A stretch of DNA of 64,000 bases, from NCBI GenBank assembly GCA_029959085.1, contig JARWIR010000001.1, positions 73,036,899 to 73,100,898 on the forward strand, given 5' to 3'. The DNA comes from Nemophila menziesii. Lineage: Eukaryota > Streptophyta > Magnoliopsida > Boraginales > Hydrophyllaceae. The stretch's first letter is position 1. Each line of letters starts with the position of its first letter. A program made the position numbers and the translations under genes. Below are positions 36,241 to 50,125 of the stretch, piece by piece. The notes under the pieces were generated by a model, which was not told the origin of the DNA, did not search any database, and saw only the letters and a list, made by a program, of their open reading frames with translations.

Positions 36241-36809
36241 AGAAACATATTATTGTCTTGGAGATTTTTGTTATATTATATTATTGGAGTTGTGTATTCC
36301 TTGTAACTCAATAGTTACGTTTGCATATTTATGATAATTAGTAATGATTAAACTTGTATCTTTTTTTGTTATTGTTTACACCTTGAATCATTTTACAAAC
36401 TTATAGTTTATATACTTGAATAATGATAGTAATATGTATTTTGGTTTGCTCTTGCTGTTGATTGCTAAATCCATTACGATTTATATAAGAGTAGGAATAC
36501 CTAATTTTTCCTATGTATTCATTTTCTTGATTATAATTATTGAGTTTTCGGTGGATTTGGATTATTTAGTAGATAAGTATAAGGGATTTTTATTTACTCG
36601 CAAATATGGATGTCACATTATAAGTAACTTAGTTTTGAACAAAATTGATTAGTATGAAAATATTAGTATGTGAATGAAAAGTATTTTGTTTAGTATGGAC
36701 AAAGAAGCAAATCAGCAGATTCGGGGGTCTTTTGTAACTGTAATGAATAACTCAGGACTATAAAGCAATTTTTTGGGAATAATTTGACAACTATATTTGA
36801 GGGCTTTGT

Positions 36810-37100
36810 TTGGATGCTAGTGGTTATGTACCTGTTGTGAGCAAGGTTGGGACTGATATAGACGAAGTTGAGGCTGCGTTTACGAATCTGAGTAGCTTAA
36901 GGACCAATGTGAAATTACATAAAGCATTAAGGCTGATTTGGAATTTTTCCATTTTGGAAAACATAATATTGGTCAGCGAAATGGATCCCATCAGCCCGAT
37001 GAATCTGATCACTGCAATGAATACTATTAGTGCGTTGAATCCTATCACCGCGATGAATTCCATCAGCGCGTTAAATCGCATCACCGGACGAATCCCATAA
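36810..37100 (+). other. Reading frame running into the minisatellite, unit 1
   Basis: An open frame with YVPVVSKVGTDIDEVEAAF followed by ALRLIWNF, whose tail is a hexapeptide repeat (MNPIxA-type) made by the 18-bp repeat. The upstream part looks like a gene fragment. Whether it is ever translated is unknown. Confidence 0.35.
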
Positions 37101-37620
37101 CCACGACGAAGCCCATCACCCTATCAACCCCGATGAATCCCATCACTCCATCACCCTGATGAATCACATCGGCGCGATGGATCCATCAGTCCGACACCGC
37201 GACAAAACCCATCACCTCAATAAAAACCAACCCCCGGTGAATCCCATCATTCCGATGTACCCCGATAAATCCCATCTCCCCGATGAGTCCCATCACCACG
37301 ATTGAGTCCCATCAGCGCGATGAGTACCAGCAACGCGATTGAGTCCCATCAGCGCGATTGAGTCCCATCAGCGCGGTTGAGTCCCATCAGCGCGGTTAAG
37401 TTCCGTCAGCGCGATGAGTACAACTAGCGCGATTGTGTCCCATCAGCGCGATTGAGTCCCATCAGCGCGATTGAATCTCATCAGCGCGACTGAATCCCAT
37501 CAGCGCGATTGAGTCTCATCAGCGCGATTGAGTCCCATCAGCGCGATTGAGTCCCATCAGCGTCGTGAGTCCCATCAGCGCCGTGAGTCCCATCAGCGTG
37601 ATTGAGTCCCATAAGCGCGA
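36980..37620. repeat. GC-rich 18-19-bp minisatellite, unit 1
   Basis: About 33 units of CCCATCAGCGCGATTGAGT (19 bp) with 18-bp relatives (GATGAATCCCATCACCGC) at the left. Much richer in GC and CpG than anything around it. Confidence 0.93.
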
Positions 37621-37625
37621 CCAAA

Positions 37626-38400
37626 CAAAATTTAATGATCAATTAATCAATTAGAAAAAAATTGCACTTAAAATGGAAATTAAATGCCTCAAATGCAAAT
37701 TTATCATAAAATAAATTCATATACTTAACTGTATAATTCATTATGTCAAAAAAAGAAAATTGCTAAGAAATTTTATCGAACATATGAACGTGTCTTTGAC
37801 ATTAAAGGTTGACAGTTGCGTAGTGTTTTCGAAAAATTACACCAATGGTTTAATTCCCTTTGGCTATTCTTTTAATTTGGGTAACAATATGTAATCTTGA
37901 TATACATATTGTAATCTTGATTACATATTGTAATCTTGATCACAATATGTAACGTGTTATGTTGTTTATAGGTTTCCTTGGAGTTGCTATGTGTATATAC
38001 TAAGCTCGGCAACAAAAAATTCTTGTTTCACAACAACTTTTCCTAGATGGGACATTACAAGACTTAAGAATATTCGATTTAAATTAACATGGAATATGTA
38101 ATATGACTATTTCAAGAGAAAGTACCTTTTCCTTCATAGTGAGTCTTGGAACTGCATAACAACTCGTGTACCAAATAGGAACACAAGAAGCGTGTTCTAG
38201 CATAACACGTTATAACAATAATTGCTCAAAACAAACACACTACTACCATTTCTTGATAAAATTTCCTAGTGTTACACATAACCAATATAGAACATGAATC
38301 AAAAACAACAAATTCTACAGCTAAGAGGGTGTTGAATAAAGAACAAAAATAAAAAAAGGTATAGAATGTACACAAGAACTTAATGCGAAATTAATAACTA
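37626..38400. other. Block A, no gene recognised
   Basis: AT-rich, duplicated at about 61400-62160. A short TGTAATCTTGATTACATATTG repeat occurs near 37890-37950 (fewer copies at 61675). No coding region seen. Confidence 0.5.
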
Positions 38401-38435
38401 GAGTTATATAAAATGAAATCTTTGTTACTTCATTT

Positions 38436-38900
38436 CTATAAAAGAAAACCAGGAATCACTTGCGATTTTCCAGCCATATCTACATACCATTCTGCTCTAT
38501 TTCGCACTTTTGGCATACCCTTTTGCTTATCACCTTTTTCCTTACGAGAACTTCTATGTTTCTTCTTCACATTACTTTCACTACTCTGGCCCACATTTCC
38601 AAACTCAGAGTTCTCTAGCTTTCCTCTTCTCTTACTCGAAATTCTACCAGACTTTTTACTTGTTGATGATGAAGGTACAGTTTCAATACCAAGAAGTACA
38701 TCACGCACAGCACCAGAAACTAAATCTTCTTTCCCCTCTTGTTTCTTATGTGCAATACTTAAATTATCTCCATCATTATCATCTAATTTCACTACCACGG
38801 GATGAAGTTTCGTTTGGTTAGGTTTTTTCTTTGAAATTAATGATTACTCGGTAAGTTTAACAAGATCACCAGCTTCAAGATTAAGATTCTCTTGAAGAGT
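38436..38900 (-). pseudogene. K/R/S-rich reading frame, unit 1, interrupted
   Basis: Minus strand. Contains VKLDDNDGDNLSIAHKKQEG, then SSSTSKKSGRISSKRRGK and KKKHRSSRKEKGDK, likely a disordered basic protein region. Compared with unit 2 a TAA interrupts the upstream part (after DLVKLTE). Family not recognised; perhaps an exon of a larger nuclear protein. Confidence 0.4.
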
Positions 38901-39269
38901 AGGATCATTAGTAGGTGGTTAATCTGTTACTCCTCCTGAAGGAAGATAAAATAAACCATCTAATTAAGGGATTCGTCACACTTAGCAACCTTGGAATTTA
39001 ATTTATAGGACTAATTACTAATACTCTCTTTGTTAATTCAGTCCATTTTGCTTTTCCAAATAAAGTTCAACCCATATAAACTTTAACCAATTCTTCTTCT
39101 TCGCTCTCCCGCACAAGAAAACCCGGCAACTCGTGTCCATTATCCACCATCATCATCTTAGCTAGTCCATTAAAAATCAAAGAACCCAAACTAAGGTAAA
39201 AACAAAAAACATGAAATAAGCATCAGTAGCATTGGATACTTGAATTAATTTTATATAATGAGAAGAATT

Positions 39270-39300
39270 CCCTCTTTTAGTATATTATCCACGAGGTGTC
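39270..39300. other. Junction of the two duplication units
   Basis: Left: CTCTTTTAGTATATTATCCA, shared with the stretch ending near 63045. Right: from about 39291, minus-strand copia RNase H (DWAGRPDTS). The changeover is sharp. Confidence 0.75.
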
Positions 39301-41570
39301 TGGACGGCCTGCCCAATCAACATAACTGTAAGTTTGTAGATTAAGTAAAGTATCCTTCCGATATAATAATCCGCGAGTAGGTGTACCGAAGATGTACCTA
39401 ATTATTCGATGAACCTCAGAGAGGTCAAAATGTCGAGGAGTTTGCATAAATTTGCTTACCGTGTGAACAACATAAGAGATGTCTGGTCGAGTGATGGTTA
39501 AATAGATTAGACTACCAACCAATTTTCGATATAAGGTAGGATCATCAAGAAGTTCCCATTCATCACATTGGTATTTCATATTAAATTCTGTAGTAGTGTT
39601 AATATGTGTATTGTCCGTTAACCCAGCTAATTGAAAAAAATCTTGAATATATTTGTGCTGATTCAATAAAAAAAATTGGGCTTACGATGCTCTTCTAACC
39701 CCAAAAAATAAGTAAGTTGGCCACGGTCTTTCATGTGAAAAGTATTATGCAACATTTTTTGTATATTGGAGAGCACCTTCACGTCAGAACAAGTGATAAC
39801 AATATCGTCCATATAGACAAGAAGTGTAAGTAAGCCCATAGTTGTCTTTCGAATAAATAAAGAAATGTCATATTCACTTTGAATAAAATTGAATCTAATG
39901 AAGGTGGATAAAAAAATTCAAATTATACTTGTGGTGCCTGCTTCAAGCCATATAAAGAGCGTTTTAGTTTACAAACAACGTTGCACGAGAATGTAGACAT
40001 ACCATTGGAAAATTTCATGTAAATCTTCTCCTTCAAGTTAACATGTAAAAACTCATTTTTAACATCCATTTGATGTAGACCATGTTTGAAATGCCATAAG
40101 AGCTAGTATAGTTCGGACGTTGTCGTCTTAGCTAATGGAGCAAAGGTCTCATAGTAATCTAGGCCATACTCTTGCTTGTTTCTAAGAACCACCAATCGAG
40201 CCTTGTAACGATCTATGGATCCATTATAATGGAGTTTAATAGAAAATACAAACTTACTTCCAAGGGGTTTTACAAATGGGGAAATGAAACAAGATCCTAA
40301 GTTTGATTTTCTTCTAGTGCAAGAAATTCTTCTTCAATAGCTAGTCATCAACACTCATGCTCCATTGCCTATTTTTATGATGATGGAATAGAAATAGAAG
40401 ACAATGTGGTGCTAAGGATAAAGGGGGAGTAAAATCGTACTTATCTGGTGGTCTGATAGCCCGACTTTTACTTCTGAGAGAAGCAGTTTTGGAAATTGGA
40501 ACAGAAACCGCAATCAAGGTATGAGACAGAGAGGGCCCTGGAGGTGCGGAATTATGCATTGTTGTTGTGGAGCATCGTTGGTTTACCAAATGAGACTTAG
40601 AAGGTGTAGAATCTGCTAACATTTTGTAAAGAATGGCAAACAGAAAATGAACAAGTAGAAGGTTCAAGGTGACTATATAAAAAATATTGATTTTCAAAAA
40701 ATGTTATAATTCTAGATATTCAAATACGACACAAATAGGGATCATAAAAAAGAAAACCCTTTTGGTGTACCGATATATTAGAAATGCACATTGATTCGAT
40801 GAGTTCCGTGCGTTCATGTGCAGGATGATGTATAAAACTACACAACCAAATGTATGGAGATTAGAATAATTTGGAGTGTGTCTAAATAATAAACTGAAAG
40901 TGGAGTAATTTGTAAGGATGTAGAAGGTTATATGTTCATGAGATGGATGGTGGTTTAGAGAGCTTCACACCAAAGCCTAGAGGGCACACAAGACTCTAAC
41001 AAAAGGGTGCGAACAACATCGAGGAGATGGAGGTTCTTTCTTTTGGCAACCCAAATTTGTTTTAGAGTTGAAAGGTAAGATCGTTGAGAAATTATCTCAT
41101 TACTTTGCAAAAATTCTTGCAGTAACTTAGACATGTATTCACCCCTATTGTCAAAACGTAAGATTTTTATTGTTGTGGAAAACTGGGTTTCGACATATGC
41201 GTAAAAAACTTGAAAATAGAAAATGCTTCATCTTTAGACTGGAGAAAATAAATCTATGTGAAACGACTATAATCAATAATAAAAATGATCAAATACTAGT
41301 AATTGGCATGCAAAGTAACTGGTGTCAGTCCTCACACATCGCTATGTATAGTATCAAAAGGTTTGACTACATTTGGTGTGGGTAGGAAAAGCAAGGGTTT
41401 TACTTTTACCAAGCCTACAAGAATGACAATCAAATTGAACGACACTTAGAGGTGGTGACTTTTTATTTCCAAGAAAACCATAATTCTCAGAGTTGTTTAC
41501 TGATGCTACGTATGACTTTTCTCCCCAAACAATATAGTTGGACATTTTATGAGGCTCATTCAATTTTTAT
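39291..41570 (-). pseudogene. Degenerate Ty1/copia pol remnant, copy 2
   Basis: Sister of 1-2165, better preserved. RNase H and the distal reverse transcriptase are open at 39277-39666 (LVGSLIYLTITRPDISYVVH then DWAGRP). The region around 39810 holds the polymerase site. Integrase core pieces (FDNRGEYMSKLLQEFLQ, RTLLLESCVPSRLW) lie at about 41020-41160. A CHSCRLGKSKTLAFP zinc-binding piece is at about 41390-41430. Many frame breaks; inactive. Confidence 0.87.
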
Positions 41571-42350
41571 ATGATACATCCGACTTTTTCTCTCCAATAA
41601 TATATTGAACTTTTTCTGCGGCTAGGTTGGGATGTTTACCGAAGTTATGTGTCTCTTGTAGGCAACACAGACTTTTTACCAAAGGTATGTCGGTCACATT
41701 TCAAGACTGCATCTGAAATATTACTGGACCTATGCAAATCTCTTACCAACAATACATCTTACTTTTTTATTATTCTTTTGACATACCCCTTATCTTGATT
41801 GAGCATCCGTGTTGGGTTGCCGGAGAAAGCGGTATTTATGAAGCTAGACGAGACAGTATTTTTTTACGCCAATGCGAAATTGATCTTTTACTGTAAAGAG
41901 AGCCTGTATTTCTAAGATCAACATGAATTTGGCATTTTTTTCTAGTGGTTCTGGTTTTTTGATTGAATCCAATGCGGAATTGATATTTTTGTGCCGAGGG
42001 GGCTAGTCTTTTTTAGTACAATGCAAAAATAGTATTTTGCCGGAGATGTTGGTATTTTGATTATGAGGTTAGTGCGAATTCGTCTTATGAAATTTTTTAT
42101 AATCTATTATCCTTTTTAGGTCGTAAATTTATTTTGACATTATCGTCAATTGAAGCTTTCCGTATTTTTTATTATAGCCATCTATCTTTATAAATCAGTA
42201 GTTTTTAGTACAAAAGCCCTCGAGAGGGAGAATGTTTGTGCAGGTGACTCTTTCAAGCAAGCTTGCACATTTTTTAATCGTGTCATTTAATTTTGAAAGA
42301 AAAAATTAATTTTTGTACCGAATTCTTACGGTTGTTTCTCCTTACACTTC
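41571..42350. other. Duplicated unassigned sequence, unit 2
   Basis: Counterpart of 2166-2940. No domain recognised; small indels destroy the open frame seen in unit 1. Confidence 0.5.
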
Positions 42351-42354
42351 TCAT

Positions 42355-42935
42355 CAGTCAATGATGTACTTTGACATAATTGAAGTAACATTCTATGGTT
42401 GATGTTGATCCCCTCATTACTAACACACCATATAGGTTGGGGAACTTCAAGAATAAGTGATAAGACAAGAATACAACCCGAAGCTTATTGGGAGTGGTTC
42501 TACCAAAGATGGAGTAATATTCCGAATCACGGTTTGCTACCTCTAAGTTCACAAGGACATTTTTGTAAAGTTCCATGATATTGATGCTCTATACAACTCA
42601 ATGTAACATGTCGGGTGAAATCTCTACACTGTAAAACTTTTTATCAGTTATGTAAAAGACTTGGACGCCTTAAGGGTTATCTTTAGTTGGTGAAAGTAAC
42701 ACGCTTATATCAAACAAGCATAATTCCTTGAATAAATTAATATCAGTCGTATCAAACCTTTTCCAAGTAACATGGGTATTACTAATGGATCGTCATGGGG
42801 TAAAATCAACAAAATGGCATCTCTATTAGTTAATTGTATCCCATCTTCAAGTGAAGGACTACCATAATGATGTCGTGTGCGTGTGGTGCACGTATATTTT
42901 CTCCCATCTTTCGAACGACCCATCTAGGACCATCC
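42355..42935 (-). pseudogene. Ty3/gypsy protease-region remnant, copy 2
   Basis: Minus strand frame 42705-42923 reads DGIQLTNRD...LPHDDPLVIPMLL, typical of the stretch just before the aspartic protease of plant gypsy elements. The frame 42358-42576 continues with LYKNVLVNLEVANRDSEYYS and LKFPNLYGVLVMRGSTS. A break separates the two. Same relic as 2943-3560. Confidence 0.65.
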
Positions 42936-43455
42936 AGCTATCATGTTTACGTGAAACACGTATTGTCTACCATCTTTGGGTGACATAGGAATAAAATTCT
43001 CCCTATATCAAAATTCTCGACCCTCTTGGGCATCCCAATATTTTTATTTACCTCAAATTCATATCCCTAACCAGTACGGTTGGGTCGGGGATTTGCTACA
43101 TGCCTTTTGGGTTCAATCTTTCGATGACTAATATTCCTTATTTTTAGGTGCACTTTACCTATGGTTAGGTCTTACCTTTTTCTCAATTTCCTCAGCCCTT
43201 CCGTTATCCTCGGTTAGGTAGGGTAAATTACTTTGATTCCTTAGTCTTTAAATATTCTTTTCAGCTATTTGCAAGGATTCGTGGCATGTGCATAATCTTT
43301 ATTGAAACGAGAATGCATTGTAAAATTGGTATGGAATATTAGTGAACCGATCTACGTAAAATTGGTTAATCTGACCAGTTTCCTATTTTGCAACTTTCAT
43401 TGTAAACCATCAACAAATTATAAGAAATTATTTATTGATTCTTCTTCAAACCTGG

Positions 43456-45782
43456 ATAATCATTTATATGCATTTGAGGATATAGTGGCAGACATACTTG
43501 AATATAATCTTAATTTGGAATAGAAATGAATTTTGTATTCCTCTATTACAAGTATACATGTGTATCGGAATCAATAGTATATCATGGGTCTTGGACTACC
43601 TAGTATTTCACATGACAAGAGATTCCTCTAATTATCCTCCAAGTTATGGTTTCCCAACTAACCTTCTATAAAACAATTCGAACGATGTATCCTCTGATGG
43701 AGTTCCCTGGGGGTAAACATTCTCCCTCTCTATTATCAGCATACGGATTTCAATACATATTTGGTTCTCGAGGGAAAGATTTTCCATCATTTCCCTCAAT
43801 ATCCTCTGGAATTGACTAACAAAGGCACTATTTGGTGTTGTTTGGCTGATAAGCCAGAGCAACAGTTAATTTAAATATCACGGCACCATAGGTGACTATT
43901 AATTTTCTCTAGATGCTGCGGGCTAGGCCGGTATATAAGGTTCTAAACCTTCTATAAATGTAGACATAGCTGGTAACGATTTTACACCTTTCAGAATTGC
44001 AGGTTTGGTTGGTATACAAAGTTCAACCGCCTAAGATGCTGGTATAGTAGGCACATAAGGCTCAACCCCCTCGGGCCTTGCCGAAAGCAAGCACATACGG
44101 CTCAACCGTAACATTTAGTTGTTAATTAGTACTATTTTCTTTGGGCTGAAAGTTTCTTACTTCTAAAGTAGATGTAGTCCTTGGTCCTCTAGTATTATTC
44201 GCTAAATAATCATTCGCTCGTTGCAAGGAATTTATTTTCGAACGTGTCAACACAATCTTCGAATCTCAATGAAAAAAAAACTCGTTCCCACAGAGTAATG
44301 AAGATGTAAAAGTAGTGTGAGAATAGAGGATGCAACTGAACAAAGGATTAAAGCAATTATTCTCAAAGATAAATACATAATGTGAGGTGTTCCAACATCT
44401 GATTTTTGTTTGATTCAATATGGATAATTTTGCATTATATAAGACTTACGGTGAAATTTAATAAAAATAGCATATAGCACATGATAACAATTGTTGTAAA
44501 AGTAAATAAGAGATATAATGCTATACATTTCTGGTTACAAACTCATCTCGGTGGTTCTTTAGCATATGATATCATTCATGTCGTTCTCAAGTGATCGAAT
44601 TATTACTAGTAATCAATGCAGCAATATCATGGAGTTTAAATACGAAAGTTCGGGAACGTAGGGACGAATCTGCAAATGCTATGCAAACCATTACTATGCC
44701 ATTCGATCAGTCCACAAGCATCCATATTCTAGTTACTGGTGATCAAATTAGTGATCTTGTTTGAAAATTATTGTTTATTTTGAGAGGAAAACTTTTATCT
44801 TATACTTTGTAAATGTTGTACTGGCCATAGTTGATCACTTTGAATGTAATACTTTGGTACTCTGATCTCTTGGGTGCAAATTATATCGTTAATGTTTTTG
44901 TTATGTTATGATATATTTTACTCCTATGATTTGTATAATATGGATTGAAAACTTTATAATCAGACTAAATAACAAAAAATATAATTAAGGAATTGTGTTC
45001 ATTGTTCAAATTACAACAAAAACAGATAAATGTTGTGTTGAATAATTAATAGAAATTTTGTGAGTTTGCTTCTGATAATGAATCATTAGTTAATCCATTG
45101 ATAGAAGTTTCGTGATGCTTAGTAAACTCAACAATTCCTTCATTAGTATCATCTCTGGTTACATTATCAGAAGCAAACTCTGGTTTGATGGATCACCAAG
45201 CTGATGTCTGAAATAAATAAATGATGTGTCAGAGACTATTAAGAAATAATTGTAATTAATATCGAAAATATACCTCTTGAGGACCCTTGATGCTTTGAAG
45301 TAGGTAAAATGAGGTTTGAAAACAGACGGAATTTATGCAAAACTTAGCAGATTAAACGTCTGTGTGATATGGACGGATTTAAAAGGCTTGATTGGGAAAA
45401 GACTGTTAAGAAAATTAAATACAGAGGAATTCTGCATATTTACAAAAGAAATTAATGATAAATACAAGTCCTTTTCTACAAATTCAAAAAAATCTATATG
45501 AACAAGGAGCAAATAAGATAAAAAAACAAGTTTTCTACACAAAAATACGTTTGTTGGATTACTCAAACACCCATTAGCCCAAAAACATTTTAACTACAAA
45601 AATTAAACCCAAAGGTTGAGGTCAATTAGCAATTAAAGCCCACAAAAGCATTTCGAAAGTAAATTTATACAGAACCCACTTTACATGAATCTATATACAT
45701 TAATAATATAAATGCTTGTGAACTGATGTTGATGACGATGGCTATAAATGTCTGGACTGAAACAGTGGATATGGATGATTGG
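43456..45782. other. 2.3-kb segment present only in unit 2
   Basis: Unit 1 joins the flanks directly at 3986 with a shared TGG, so this was most likely deleted there. Minus-strand coding-like relics occur at 43644-43862 (SQFQRILREMMENLSLENQ) and at 43890-44110, where EPYVPTIPA-like phrases recur. Given the minus-strand gypsy protease just to the left, this could be decayed gypsy gag, but that is a guess. 44230-45720 shows nothing I recognise. Confidence 0.45.
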
Positions 45783-46842
<1,060 letters not shown>

Positions 46843-47641
46843 GGAGAAGGGCCAACGGCTCGAAATGTTTTAAGTTTTTCTCCACATTTTCTAGCCTTCA
46901 GATCAAATTTCTATCATTTTCGGCATTTAGATTGATTATAATTAATGGTCCAGATTGTCTAAATTCAATCTACGATTTAAAATGTCTTGATGTCTCTTCT
47001 ATATTTTTCAGCCCTTGGATTACTTATTTTTAAAATTCAAAATTAATAACAAAAAACAAAAAGAAAGCACTTCACTCACTGTGGATTCACAATCCAAATC
47101 AAAAACCTAAAACAAAAAGAAATCACTTCAGTTTCCTCCCCTCCACATCTCCAGCTCCGATCCGCCGCCACGACCATTTCGTCTCTCCCACCAAGCGAAT
47201 CGAAGAACCCTCCACAAGCCCAATCTCCAGCTCCGATAATCGCATGGCCAAGCATCCACCATCGCACCATTTTTATTTTATTTTAACACCTAACCACTCT
47301 TAAACCTAATCCATCACTCTCACCACTCTTAAACCTAAACATCACTCTCACCCGTTATCTCCTTCAAGAACAACGTTGCTCGAGGACCATTCTCGAACAT
47401 CAAGCAAACCGCCGCCGCCAAACGCAGCCGCAGGAGGACCATTCTCCACCATCTTCACATCTTCACACTTGCCTTTCCATTTTTGTGGTCTTCATCAAAA
47501 TCTCAAAATGGTTTAACTCGATTGTAGTAATACTCTCATCTACTATCGATAAATATCTTTTTTTTACATCTCAAAGTGTATAATTTTATTTGAGATTTTG
47601 GATCTGATTTAGTTCTCTCCTTTTATTTTACTTCAGATCTA

Positions 47642-48185
47642 ATGGCAGCTAAAAACGCCCCATCCAACTTTGAAAAGGAACGTGTACTTACTTCCCGCAC
47701 TATCAATTTTCTATTCTTAAATTTTTGGAAATCTTAAATGTAATTGTGATCTTTATTGTCAATGAGCATCTGGGTTTCATCCAATTCATATTATTGCTAT
47801 GATTTTTTGATTATAAATTGTGTATTATTTTCTGAGCAGATTTTTGGTTTGGCCGAGAAAGAGATGGAGTACAGAGTGGAATTATTTAACAAGTATGAAT
47901 ATAAATGTTGAGTTATCGATTTAGGCTGCTCAATTCATATACCAATGTTAATTTTATGCTTAATTAACCTCTAATTGCTTAGTATTAGGAGTTTTTCGAT
48001 CTTTTCACTTTAATCTTGATGTTATTATGCAGGCTGACCCATACATGCTTCAAAAAGTGTATCGAGAACAAGTAAGTTTTTTAAAATTGATCTTTAGTTT
48101 CTAAAAAAACTGTTATTTCTCTTATATAGAGTGAGTAAAATGTGATTGAAACCAGGTACAAGGAATCTGAATTAAACATGGGTTC
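47642..48185 (+). pseudogene. Captured TIM10 fragment in E4
   Basis: Exon 1 reads MAAKNAPSNFEKE (47642-47680). The next, after an AG acceptor near 47840, reads IFGLAEKEMEYRVELFNK. Then comes the first CX3C exon (CFKKCIENK, about 48033-48072), and the last piece YKESELNMG (to about 48183). The rest, including the second CX3C, is lost and replaced by unrelated sequence. TIM10 forms the TIM9-TIM10 hexamer that escorts carrier proteins to the inner mitochondrial membrane; this fragment cannot do that. Confidence 0.8.
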
Positions 48186-48354
48186 TTAGTGATAGACATG
48201 ACGAGTGTAATTTGCAGAGCATCCATGGATACAAAATGCTAAAAAGGTCTCTGATCTTCCATTAGGAGAAAGAGTAATGCATAACCTATCTTATTAAATC
48301 ACATATATATTGTTTCATATAATAATAACTATTATATATATGTGTATGTATGCA

Positions 48355-49830
48355 GATGGTGAATGTTGAAGAAGATGACCTAGCTGGTCTGGAAGAAGTA
48401 AGTTCAGATGAAGAACTTGATAATTACGAAGCAGACTTAGCTGCTTGCTGATTCTGGTGAAATACCTTCTGCTGGTACTTCTGTTGTACGTAGACCCCTC
48501 AGAAAGAAAGCCCCGAGGTATGTTTTTTTTGTTATTTATTATGTATATCTCTTATCTAATATCTGTTTTTATTTTTTAATTAGTGGAAACCTCTGAGCCA
48601 CTTCCTTTAATGGAAGGAGAAGGGAGATCTTTCAGAGTCCTTGGGTTTAACCAAAGCCAAAGGGATACTTTCGTACAAATCTTGATGAGGTTTGTTTCTG
48701 TTCTTTTGAATCTCTTTCTTTCTCTAAGTAAATAAAGCAAGCAAAGCTTATTATATAACATATCAGATTTGGAGTTGGGTGTAATGATTGGAGTGATTTT
48801 ACTTCTCGCTTAAAGCAAAAGACTTATCAAGAAATTCTTGAGTATGGGATGTTGTTTTTGGAACATATTTCGGAACCCATGTCCAATACACTAACATTTT
48901 CAGGTACATAAATATCACCCCTTTATTATTATTATTATTATTATTATTATTTTGTACTAAATAATATGTTGTAATTGCAGATGGTGTCCCGAAAGAAGGG
49001 TTAAGAATAGAAGACGTTCTTATTAGGATAGCTGAGTTAGCTCTTATTAGGGACAAAGTAAGTCATTTATAACCCCAACCTTCTAGGAATGTGAATGTGT
49101 TATTATTTACACTTAAATTTGAAAACATGACAGGTTAAGGCTTTGGAAAAGTCACCAGGTACCCCTGTTTTCCCAGATGAAATAGTACCGCGTGTGCGTG
49201 TCCCGGGTTTGAAAGGTGGAAGATATTGGAAAGTGGAACATGATCGCATTCTTCTCCATGCTGCCCTCAAGTATGTTTTGCCACCTCACCATTTTTAACT
49301 CTTTCACTGTATAGTTTTTAACTTTTACTTGGTATTGTCAAGGCATGTGTATGGAAAATGGCAAGCTATTGTTGATGATAAGGATCTCAAGATTCAAGAA
49401 GTTATCTGTCAAGAGCAAAATCTCCCGGTCGTGAATTTACCTGTTCCAAGTACTGTAACACAGGTGAGGCCCAGTATTGTTACTGAATAATAATGTGAAT
49501 GCGAATGCGGATACAAGTGATCCTGCAACAAAAACACAGATAGTCCAAGATTCATTTATGTTGTAGCATTTTAAAGAGTTGCAGAGAAGACAAGTTGAGT
49601 TTATTAAGAAAAGGGTGTTGCTTCTCCAAAAGGCACTTAATGCTGAATTCCAATTCTATTTGGTAACTTTTTCTTTTCTATACTCTCTATACTCTATACT
49701 CTACTCTATATATACTATTCTCTCACTCAAAAAAATTGTGAATTTCCAGGATGATGATAGATTGAATGGTGTGTTTTATTGTTGTAGGCCTCAAAATAGA
49801 AATAGATTACTTGAGGTTGCGGAAAAAGGC
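48355..49830 (+). pseudogene. Captured PICKLE (CHD3 remodeller) C-terminal fragment
   Basis: A series of exons with clean GT-AG introns. They include GLEEVSSDEELDNYEADL (48355-48520, with a one-base shift near 48445), EPLPLMEGEGRSFRVLGF (48583-48692), WSDFTSRLKQKTYQEILEYG (48767-48903), DGVPKEGLRIEDVLIRIAEL (48981-49057), KALEKSPGTPVFPDEIVPRV (49134-49270), HVYGKWQAIVDDKDLKIQEV (49343-49463) and LQRRQVEFIKKRVLLLQKAL (about 49575-49662). This is the region after the helicase of plant PICKLE-type CHD3 proteins. The chromodomains, PHD and ATPase are absent, and a TAG precedes the last piece. Confidence 0.85.
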
Positions 49831-49944
49831 AGCAGCTGCATGAATATAATTTATAGCCTTTAGATCGATGACGCATAGATTGTTTTCTAATATTTTTTTT
49901 TGCCTTTAGATTAATAGGGTAGAATGTTTTTAATGCTATTTTTG

Positions 49945-50125
49945 CGCTTAGATCGATGGCGTAAAATATTTTATAATACTTTGTTTCTTTTAGATCGATG
50001 GTGGAGAATATTTTATAATACTTTGTTTCTTTTAGATCGATGGTGTAGAATTTTTTATAATACTCGATGGCGTAAAATATTTTATAATACTTTGTTTCTT
50101 TTATATCGATGGTGTAGAATGTTAT
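49945..50125. repeat. ~43-bp minisatellite in E4
   Basis: About four to five units of TTTTAGATCGATGGYGTARA followed by ATTTTATAATACTTTGTTTC. Open in one frame as an LDRW..IFYNTLFL repeat, probably incidental. Confidence 0.85.

Larger units (their letters stand above)
35421..37625. mobile_element. Candidate foldback-like element with inverted GC-rich arrays, unit 1
   Basis: A short array GGGATTCGTCGCGGTGAC (about 35423-35508) is the reverse complement in type of the long array of GATGAATCCCATCACCGC/GATTGAGTCCCATCAGCGC units at about 36980-37620. The two arrays flank about 1.5 kb with coding-like pieces. Terminal sequences and target duplication are not defined, so this is a proposal. Confidence 0.45.
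1..39290 (+). repeat. Segmental duplication, unit 1
   Basis: First copy of a long direct duplication. Position 1 corresponds to about 39383, so roughly the first 92 bp of this unit are outside the window. The order of landmarks (copia remnant, gypsy remnant, (TA)n tract, MYB gene, GC-rich minisatellite, minus-strand K/R-rich frame) is the same as in unit 2. Over about 240 bp around 1741-1980 I count roughly 10 substitutions against 41149-41388 (about 4%). The unit is longer than its partner because it gained a copia element, three Helitrons and a second MYB exon 2. Confidence 0.85.

Noticed and set aside
36980..37620. CRISPR-like array
   Set aside because: Units are contiguous 18-19-bp repeats without spacers of constant length, in a plant context; it is a minisatellite.
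38413..38821. Plus-strand Phe/Ser/Leu-rich frames, also at 62164-62553
   Set aside because: Antisense of the K/R/S-rich minus-strand frame; composition is that of a reverse-complement artefact.
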